Below are positions 55,162-64,000 of a DNA stretch of 64,000 bases, piece by piece. A program made the position numbers and the translations under genes. The notes beneath the pieces are model-generated. The model was not told the DNA's origin, did not search any database, and was given only the letters and a program-made list of their open reading frames with translations. Location: the NCBI GenBank assembly GCA_036768485.1, contig JAVLUZ010000145.1:18664706-18728705 (forward strand). The letters run 5' to 3'. Origin of the DNA: Mermis nigrescens. Lineage: Eukaryota; Nematoda; Enoplea; Mermithida; Mermithidae. Every line of letters begins with the position of its first letter. Position 1 is the stretch's first letter.

Positions 55162-58100
55162 TTAGAGGCACCTTTTGTCGTATACAACCCGATAATCTTT
55201 CTTACACATGATACTTAAAATATTATGCTCCCCATCCCTTGAAATTCTCTTTTCCACGATCGTCCGCACGTATTCCTTACCTAAAGCGAATCCAACCACC
55301 ATTCTTTTCAAATAGTCAAAAGTAATTTCCTGTTTAACAGAATACTTCAAATTGAAACCTTTAGAATTCTGCACCTCGTGCACCATATTCTTTCCGTCAG
55401 TTGTGACGCGGTAGGCATAATTTTTCGGTCCGCCAGAAACAAATTCGGAAATGTACGCGTTTTCGCCAAACGCTCGCCATTCGTTCGCCATATTGCCCAA
55501 ATACGGCCCGATCGGCACCGTATATTGATCATCAGGCCTGCTTAAATAAATTACCGAGTCTATGTCCATATACAGAACTCGGTCCTGCAACTTTTCTTGA
55601 AATTATAAGTATATAATTTCAAGCGTGCTTGACAAGTGACATAAGAGGCAATGACAGGATTAGTATTATTAAGAGCTTCCAAAAATTCATCTTCAATAAC
55701 ACAAGTGCAGCAAATCATATTTTCACCAATAAACCGCATAGATCAAACCTCTTTTAGCAGAATCAAACATTAAACTAGTAAATTCTTTAGGTTCAGAAAT
55801 ATATTTAATTTGAGATATGTTATTTCCCTGCCCGAATTCACCCCAAAAAGAATTGAGCATTAATTTAGCGAGCGAGCGCATGCCAGCATTCTTCTCAATT
55901 TTACTAGAATCATGCGCAATACCTTCAACGCGTTCATAATTAGCAATATATTCAACTTTATCAGTAGTCTTACAAGTGGAAGGGTATCCGTCCGCTTGCT
56001 GCTTTAAGCGCAAGAACTTATTCATATAATCGGTAAAAAGACCGCCAGTCTTGCTGGTTGGGTCATACTTAGCCAAATTTGAGTAATGCCAAATTTCGTG
56101 AATTTTAAAATTTTATACCCAAGTTCAAGAGCTTTATAAATTTCTAAACTAAGCCAGGCCCCCGTAAGAGCGCGCTGCGCATCAGAATGCTCGCAATCAT
56201 CAATTATATCGGGAACGCATTGCTTACATAGAGGAAATAATAATTTGCCGTCATAACGGTAGGGGAGGACAGGGTGGAAGAGGCCTTAGGGGGGATAATC
56301 GTGCATTTAATAATGCCGCTATAAGTTTTTTCCGAAAGTGGGTTAAATTTTCCGTAAAAATTTGAGGATGACCGAGTGGAAATTCCCCGGTTTTGCATAC
56401 CCAGGGATACAAGCTACAAGCATCTACATATTCAATTTTTTCATTAGGCGCGCAAACGTGCCTATAATTTAAAGCATTAGTACGACCCCCGTAAAAAGCT
56501 TCACGGGGCCTAAGGGCGTAATTAAATCAAGTTCGTCAAAATATTTTTTCATTTCCCAATTTTCGTTCAATTCCTTTTTCAACTCTCATTCCCATTTTTC
56601 AACAACAGTATAACCAAGACTTTGCAAATACATTTTACGATCAACAGTAGATAAATAGGCTTCTTCAGCAGTACGTTTACCACCAGTTAATTTTTTACGA
56701 TCAGACATGCATTTAGGACAACCGTGAAAATAACAACCTTGAAATTCATAAATTATTTTATTGCATATACCGTCAACTTTATACTTCCCGATTTTAATTT
56801 CGCCACCGTTTGATTCATGACGAATATGAATATTTTGACTTTCAGAAATATGTTTTAACCATTTTAATGCCATCATTGATTGATTTTCTTTACTTGAATA
56901 CCCGCCATGCGGCACAATGCCGATGGTTTGGTGCGTCAAGAAATTTTTGCGGAAAAATGTAACTACAAGCCGAAGCAATAGTAATACTTACGAGGAATGG
57001 GTCAACCCTCGTTTCAGAAATAAAAATTTCCCCTAAACTTTAAACAGCAACGCATTAAAATATCAACGTCAGATTCGCAATATCCTATTAATTCTTTTTG
57101 CAAAACAAACGGTTTATTTATTAATTTTTCCTGAGCGTACCAGTTCAAAAACCTGTACGCGCCTCTTCCTTCATATTATTGGGGCATAATAGTCAATATC
57201 GGGAAAGCCCCAGAATAGTCCCAATTTTCGAGTGCGTTGAAAAAATGGGGGAAATACCCCTTTTTTAATTCCGAAATCCGTTCCAGCATCAAGATTTGCA
57301 GCCCACGACAAATAAGTTTAGGATTAATAGTACCGTGATTTTGAAAATATTGCAACAAAAACTGAGAATCAAAACTGCTAGCATTGTCGCCTTCATTTTT
57401 TACTAAATAACCAATGACAAAAATCGTTTAAGCAGTTTTGACCAGAAAAATATAATTTATTAAACCCGCATTTTGCGCATTTCCCAACTCTTCATTTATA
57501 CAACTTTCGCAGACTTTATATGCAACGCAACAATTGGGGGTATGAATGAAAATTTGATCCCGTGTTTATTTTGGCCAAACTCTTTGTCCTGACAAGTTTC
57601 GAAATCGAAGAAAATGAATTAAGGTTTCCGTTTGGGTTTAGTACAATAGATTTGGCCGCATTTATGATTTTTACCATTTTTACCCATTTTCAACAATTGA
57701 TTTCATTGTTTACAGAGACTGACGGTTGAGCAAACTGACAGCCGCGATTTTTCGCCCTTTTTGAATTTTCTGCCCGTTTTATGATTATTAAAACAGCTTT
57801 CGCTCATAAACCATCTATTACAATCAGAACAAGATTTCCAATTATCAAATACGCATTGGGGGGTAGCATCGCAACAAGTGCATGCGCCTCTATTACAAAC
57901 GTGATTTTCAGAATTACTATAACCTTTATCGCATTTTTCGCAGTAGTAAGACGCGCCGAAAAATGCTGGCATACACGTAATAACATCAAAGTGATTGTGA
58001 TGAAGATATAAATGAATGATTTTTTCAGATTTTGGGCCCGCATAAATCAAAGCATCCATGCGGTCTTCAGAAATAAATTTTAATTTGAAAATTAGGAGTC

Positions 58101-58500
58101 AAAAAATTTTGAATTTTAGCTACCTCGTCCAAGCCACAGGGTCCCTTGTGCCCGCCTAGACCGGCAGCTTCCATTAGCTCAGAGGCTAATGTTTTCTGAA
58201 TCTTTTTGCCGCCACCATCTCCCATTCGAATAGTGTTCCATTTAGGATCATTCTCTATGCGAGCACGAGCGACAACTGTGGCCCGGGCGAGGCACAATTT
58301 ATCGTTATTTTTAATTTGAATAAAGCATTCCCGCAATGCCGAGCGAAGCAGGTATCCCAATTAATAATGTGTGTTTTTACGCATGTTATGGAGAGATCAA
58401 GTTCCCATGGGGCGTCAACAATAATTACATTCAAAAAAAGCAGATCGTTAAAATTAAAGTCGCGTTTGGATTGACTCACGCGTTCGACCATGCTCAAGAT
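55162..58500 (-). pseudogene. polB: Polinton protein-primed DNA polymerase B
   Basis: Family-B, protein-primed DNA polymerase that would replicate a Polinton. It is read on the minus strand in at least seven pieces separated by frameshifts and stops. In order: a cysteine-rich N-terminal region (57703-58059, CEKCDKGY, CSDCNRWF); an exonuclease-side piece with EFQGCYFHGCPKC (56586-56978); motif A, DACSLYPW (near 56400-56430); motif B, KLMLNSFWGEFG (near 55830-55866); and motif C, YMDIDSVIY (near 55560), followed by GPYLGNMANEW and EFVSGGPKNYAYR, typical of Polinton polymerases. Motif C has D-I-D where the family usually has D-T-D. The gene is broken. No capsid, ATPase or protease gene was found nearby. 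Confidence 0.85.
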
Positions 58501-58609
58501 GCGGTCGGTGTTGAGTAGCTGGCGGTGGCGGAACGGGAATTAAAATGCGGTGGTCGAGAGAGGGATGCATTAGCTCGTCCCCGACCATGTCCTCGGGAGC
58601 ACAGCCGTC

Positions 58610-59190
58610 TCAAAATTCGCTCAAACGCATGATCGAAAACTGATCGAATGATCCGTCCGAAATCGCGGGCCTCATTCGTGCGCTCCAGCCGTAGGCTGTA
58701 CCCCGAGCTTTGGAGCCGAACTTCCGCACCCTAAGTCTGTACATCTCTCCCACCTCGTAAAATTCGTTCAAAGACAGGCCACCGCCGATCTGCCCGTTGC
58801 CTCCATCCCGCTCTCCCAAGATGGCACTCCAGAACGCAACACTTCCAAATTCGACTCTTTTTTGCCCCTTCCGACAAATTTTTCAAAAATATATGTCAAT
58901 ACGCTAGGCTCGCCTGAATACAGCTCCAAATCCACCATTCGCTGCAGCACGTCCAGAGTCGGGTCTGTTACCGCGGCAGTCGGGTCGTTTTCTTCAACTG
59001 CAAGCTAGCAAATGGCGGTCGTTAGCGAATTGTCGCGGCCGAGGTCGTTCCATCTTCTCCAAATCGCATTGATCAAAGCCGGGTTATTAATCCAAATTCG
59101 GGAAGTTATAACGTCCTTTAGCTTTTCGCAAAGGCGATTAATGCTCGTGGATTCGAAGTGGTTTTGATGCTGACGCAGTTGTCGATCCAT
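58610..59190 (-). pseudogene. Possible N-terminal part of the Polinton polymerase
   Basis: Three overlapping open pieces (59190-59005, 58950-58768, 58819-58610) lie directly upstream of the polymerase on the same strand and begin with ATG at 59190. They contain no motif I can name. Position and strand suggest an N-terminal extension of the polymerase or a separate small Polinton gene. Confidence 0.35.
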
Positions 59191-59339
59191 TTTCTTTCAG
59201 CAAAATTGACGAAATAACTTGTAAATTTGACGAATTGATCAGCAAAGTTGACGAATAAGTAGAGAGCTAATTGGACAAGCGACCGATCACCAGACGAAAT
59301 TTCTATAAAAAGGAAGAGACTAGTTTTCTCTTCGGTCGG

Positions 59340-59720
59340 CTCCTTATATACTAAAAATTGGTGTACTAAAAAAATTAGTATACTAATATTTCCAGCCAAT
59401 CACCAGCGAGCTGGCATAGTGCAAGCCAATCAGTAGCCAGCAAATCAGTGTACTAATTAAACGTGTTCAGGCATGTTCAGAGGGTGACCGAAAATTGGCA
59501 TACTAAAAATTGGTGTGTTAAATTTAGAAAACGAGCCAAAATTAGCATATGCGTGCATTTCTCACTGCATAACACATAGAAATAGAGCAAAAATTAGCAT
59601 ACACACATATATATTAATGCATTAGACTGATGTTAAGAAGCGAAACATGTATTAAATTGATAAAAAGAGTCAAAAATAGCAAATGGATGCTACATATATT
59701 ACAGCAAGCAGATAAAAATT
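59340..59720. repeat. TTGGTRTACTAA motif cluster, right of Polinton pol
   Basis: AAATTGGTGTACTAAAA, TTAGTATACTAA, TTGGCATACTAAAA and AAATTAGCATA variants, some after CGAGCC, recur through this stretch. It is the counterpart of the cluster at 53490-54130. 59720-59803 is AT-rich with no feature. Confidence 0.55.
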
Positions 59721-59803
59721 GGTATACTCATGTGAATGCGCGTGTATAACTAAGGAAGATATATTATAACATATATATCATAACATATATTATAACTGTA
59801 TAA

Positions 59804-61975
59804 TTAAGGCTGAAGGAAGACCACTAAAATGACTGAAAATAATAAATTTCATTTGAAGGAGCAACAATTTGAAAAGATATTCGCGATTACATAAATTTTA
59901 AGCTATTTCAGCAATTATTTTGGCTTTTGAGATCATTTTGGCGAATAAATTCATTAATTGACCCCCGCCACGACCGGCTGAGTATGTAAGTAATAGCTAA
60001 TATGGTATCCATTTGTTTCAGTTCATGATCGACAAATCCAATTCAAACATTAGTCTGAGAATTTACTATGCGCATCTATGCTCCAGACCCCCAAATCCCA
60101 TTCAAAAAATCACTTTTTTGACTCTTAGTAAGTGTTGCAATCCAAAAATTTTATTATACTTCCGTTTGTATATTTATTCCAATGCAAATTTAGATACTTC
60201 CACAAATACTGTAATTTAAGTGTCTTTGATATATTAATTAACAATTTGTTCTGTTATTCTTAGTCCATCTAACATCTTATCTTTTTCAGATGATTTTCAG
60301 CGTCTCAATTTAAGCAAGAAAATTTTTAGTAACAAATGCTAAATGAGTACTCTTTGGTGTTCAATCCTTAACAGTCAGGATTGCGTTGAAATATCCTTTC
60401 ATGTTATTTGATTGACGGTTAATTTTCTGAAATTGATAGAGAAATTTCAAGGTTATTCTTTACTATTTCTTATCAGACAAGCATGTAAGGTTCCGATCCC
60501 TACAATAAAGTTATAGAAGATTTTCTTGGGATATTAAGGCTGAAGGAAGACCACGAAAATGACTGAAAAAAATGAATTTTATTTAAAGGAGCAACAATTT
60601 GAAAAGATATTCACGATCACATAACTTTTAAGCTATTTCAGCAATTATTTTGGCTTTTGAGATCATTCTGGCCAATAAATTCATTAATTGACCCCCGCCT
60701 AGGCCGGCTGAGCCCCCAGACAAGCTATGGTATCCATTAATTTTAGTTCTTGACAACAAATTCAATTCAAACATTAGTCTGAGGATTTGCTATGTGCATC
60801 TATGCTCAAGACCCCCAAATCCCATTCGAAAAATCACTTTTTTGACTGTTAGTAAGTGTTGCAATCCAAAATTTTATTATACTTCCGTTTGTATATTTAT
60901 TCCAATGCAAATTTAGATACTTCCACAAATCCTGTAATTTAAGTGTCTTTGATATATTAATTAACAATTTGTTCTGTTTTTCTTTGTCCATCTCACATCA
61001 TATCTTTTTCAGATGATTTTCAGCGTCTCAATTTAAGCAAGAATAATTTTGGTAACAAATGCTAAATGAGTACTGTGTGGTTTCAATTCTTTAACAGTCA
61101 GGATTGAGTTGAAATATCCTTTCATGTTAGAAAATGACTATCTCACAAATTTGATTGACGGTTAATGTTCTGAAATTGATTGATAAATTTTAAGGTTATT
61201 CTTTACCATTTCTTATCAGACAAGCATGTAAGGTTCCGATCCCTACAATAAAGTTGAAGAAAATTTTCTCGGGTTATTAAGGCTGAAGGAAGATCACAAA
61301 GAAGGACTCAGGAAATAATAAATTTTATTTAAAGGAGCAACAAATTGAAACGATATATATCCGATCACATAACTTTTAAGCTATTTCAGCAATTATTTTG
61401 GCTTTTGAGATCATTCTGGCCAATAAATTCATTAATTGACCCCCGCCTAGGCCGGCTGAGCCCCCAGACAAGCTATGGTATCCATTAATTTTAGTTCATG
61501 ACCAACAAATCCAATTCAAACATTAGTCTGAGGATTTGCTATGTGCATCTATGCTCAAGACCCCCAAATCCCATTCAAAAAATCACTTTTTTGACTGTTA
61601 GTAAGTGTTACAATCCAAAAATTTTATTATACTTCCGTTTGTGTATTTATTCCAATGCATATTTGGATACTTCCACAAATACTGTAATTTAAGTGTCTTT
61701 GATATATTGATTAACAATTTGTTCTCTTTTTCTTTGTCCATCTCATTTCATTTCTTTTTCAGATGATTTTCAGCATCTCAATTTAAGCAAGAATATTTTT
61801 GGTAACAAATGCTAAATGAGTACTGTGTGGTGTTCAATTCTTGACAGTCAGGATTGAGTTGAAATATCCTTTCATGTTAGAAAATGACTATCTCACAAAT
61901 TTGATTGACGAGTTAATTTTCTGAAATTGATAAAAGAAATTTTAAGGTTATTCTTTACCCTTTCTTATCAGACAA
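59804..61975. repeat. Three tandem copies of a ~735-bp repeat
   Basis: Copies start TTAAGGCTGAAGGAAGA at 59804, 60534 and 61277 (spacing 730 and 743), about 90 percent alike by eye. Each contains a short stretch related to the TGGGC-type MITE (GACCCCCGCC...GGCCGGCTGAGCC). The third copy stops at TTCTTATCAGACAAGC and runs directly into the 228-bp satellite. Small open frames recur at equivalent places and are not credible genes. Confidence 0.9.
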
Positions 61976-64000
61976 GCTAAGACTGGATTAGGATGAATCT
62001 AGGGGACACCATGACAGTCCTGAACCCCAGAAGTTTCGAAGTTGGAAGCGATAATCTGAAGAAAATTAACGAAACTTCACAATTTTTAAGCTTCTTTTTC
62101 GATTAGCTGCTGAAAGTTATGTTTCATACAGGGTTTTTAACCAATATAAAATCTACTTTTGATATTTAAAGTAATAATTTTTTATGTCAATTGATTCGTG
62201 GAAAAGCTAAGACTGGATTAGGATGAATCTAGGGGACACCATGACAGTCCTGAACCCCAGAAGTTTCGAAGTTGAAGCGATAACCTGAGAAAATTAACGA
62301 AACTTCACAATTTTTAAGCTTCTTTTTCGATTAGCTGCTGAAAGTTATGTTTCATACAGGGTTTTTAACCAATATAAAATCTACTTTTGATATTTAGAGT
62401 AATAATTTTTTATGTCAATTGATTCGTGGAAAAGCTAAGACTGTATTAGGATGAATCTAGGGGACACCATGACAGTCCTGAACCCCAGAAGTTTCGAAGT
62501 TGAAGCGATAACCTGAGAAAATTAACGAAACTTCACAATTTTTAAGCTTCTTTTTCGATTAGCTGCTGAAAGTTATGTTTCATACAGGGTTTTTAACCAA
62601 TATAAAATCTACTTTTGATATTTAGAGTAATAATTTTTTATGTCAATTGATTCGTGGAAAAGCTAAGACTGGATTAGGATGAATCTAGGGGACACCATGA
62701 CAGCCCTGAACCACAGAAGTTTCGAAGTTGAAGCGATAACCTGAGAAAATTAACGAAACTTCACAATTTTTAAGCTTCTTTTTCGATTAGCTGCTGAAAG
62801 TTATGTTTCATACAGGGTTTTTAACCAATATAAAATCTACTTTTGATTTTTAGAGTAATAATTTTTTATGTCAATTGATTCGTGGAAAAGCTAAGACTGT
62901 ATTAGGATGAATCTAGGGGACACCATGACAGTCCTGAACCCCAGAAGTTTCGAAGTTGAAGCGATAACCTGAGAAAATTAACGAAACTTCACAATTTTTA
63001 AGCTTCTTTTTCGATTAGCTGCTGAAAGTTATGTTTCATACAGGGTTTTTAACCAATATAAAATCTACTTTTGATATTTAGAGTAATAATTTTTTATGTC
63101 AATTGATTCGTGGAAAAGCTAAGACTGGATTAGGATGAATCTAGGGGACACCATGACAGTCCTGAACCCCAGAAGTTTCGAAGTTGAAGCGATAACCTGA
63201 GAAAATTAACGAAACTTCACAATTTTTAAGCTTCTTTTTCGATTAGCTGCTGAAAGTTATGTTTCATACAGGGTTTTTAACCAATATAAAATCTACTTTT
63301 GATATTTAGAGTAATAATTTTTTATGTCAATTGATTCGTGGAAAAGCTAAGACTGTATTAGGATGAATCTAGGGGACACCATGACAGTCCTGAACCCCAG
63401 AAGTTTCGAAGTTGAAGCGATAACCTGAGAAAATTAACGAAACTTCACAATTTTTAAGCTTCTTTTTCGATTAGCTGCTGAAAGTTATGTTTCATACAGG
63501 GTTTTTAACCAATATAAAATCTACTTTTGATATTTAGAGTAATAATTTTTTATGTCAATTGATTCGTGGAAAAGCTAAGACTGTATTAGGATGAATCTAG
63601 GGGACACCATGACAGTCCTGAACCCCAGAAGTTTCGAAGTTGAAGCGATAACCTGAGAAAATTAACGAAACTTCACAATTTTTAAGCTTCTTTTTCGATT
63701 AGCTGCTGAAAGTTATGTTTCATACAGGGTTTTTAACCAATATAAAATCTACTTTTGATATTTAGAGTAATAATTTTTTATGTCAATTGATTCGTGGAAA
63801 AGCTAAGACTGTATTAGGATGAATCTAGGGGACACCATGACAGTCCTGAACCCCAGAAGTTTCGAAGTTGAAGCGACAACCTGAGAAAATTAACGAAACT
63901 TCACAATTTTTAAGCTTCTTTTTCGATTAGCTGCTGAAAGTTATGTTTCATTCAGGGTTTTTAACCAATATAAAATCTACTTTTGATATTTAGAGTAATA
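61976..64000. repeat. ~228-bp satellite array, 9 units, open at window end
   Basis: Units begin GCTAAGACTG at 61976, 62206, 62434, 62662, 62890, 63118, 63346, 63574 and 63802. The first is 230 bp, the rest 228; the last is cut by the window. Copies are near identical. One variable site (GACTGGATT or GACTGTATT) reads G,G,T,G,T,G,T,T,T across the units. No coding capacity. Confidence 0.97.

Overview
This is a window of eukaryotic, almost certainly invertebrate metazoan, genomic DNA. It is AT-rich, has one 100-base scaffold gap (14456-14555), and is built almost entirely of mobile elements and repeats. The evidence for a metazoan is a Penelope-like retroelement with a GIY-YIG nuclease, Polinton/Maverick genes, Ty3/Gypsy retrotransposons and hAT-type and TA-flanked non-autonomous DNA elements. 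I recognise no host protein-coding gene and cannot place the species.

Left part (1-19 kb): non-coding DNA with small DNA transposons (hAT-type at 4141-4319 and 4463-5343; two TA-flanked foldback elements at 8162-8926 and 12149-13417, each abutting a long TA microsatellite). Further on are two related oligonucleotide arrays (15.6 and 16.5 kb), a short GC-rich array (18.4 kb) and three copies of a hairpin with a compensatory base change (18.6-18.8 kb).

Middle (19.3-41.7 kb): an old minus-strand Ty3/Gypsy copy serves as a landing pad. Its gag (31.1-33.5 kb, resuming at 41.67 kb) and its protease, reverse transcriptase and RNase H (21.3-19.3 kb) are separated by two younger insertions. The first is a Penelope-like array (21326-31103), itself a head-to-head inverted structure, flanked by an 11-bp duplication. 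The second is an 8.2-kb palindrome (33461-41670), made of two inverted copies of one end of a Polinton (tandem-repeat terminus, a small conserved protein, an integrase), flanked by a 5-6 bp duplication. The broken Gypsy reading frame is colinear across both insertions.

Right part (42-64 kb): a plus-strand Ty3/Gypsy copy, 5'-truncated, has an intact RNase H-integrase end. Overlapping it in the -1 frame is a 1381-codon third ORF that starts with a DEDDy 3'-5' exonuclease domain. A polypurine tract and 3' LTR follow. Next come a frameshifted Polinton protein-primed DNA polymerase on the minus strand (55.2-58.5 kb), three ~735-bp tandem repeats and a ~228-bp satellite running off the window.

The observations most worth pursuing are the palindromic Polinton derivative, the exonuclease-bearing third ORF, and the tRNA-like plus hammerhead-like module in the Penelope element.
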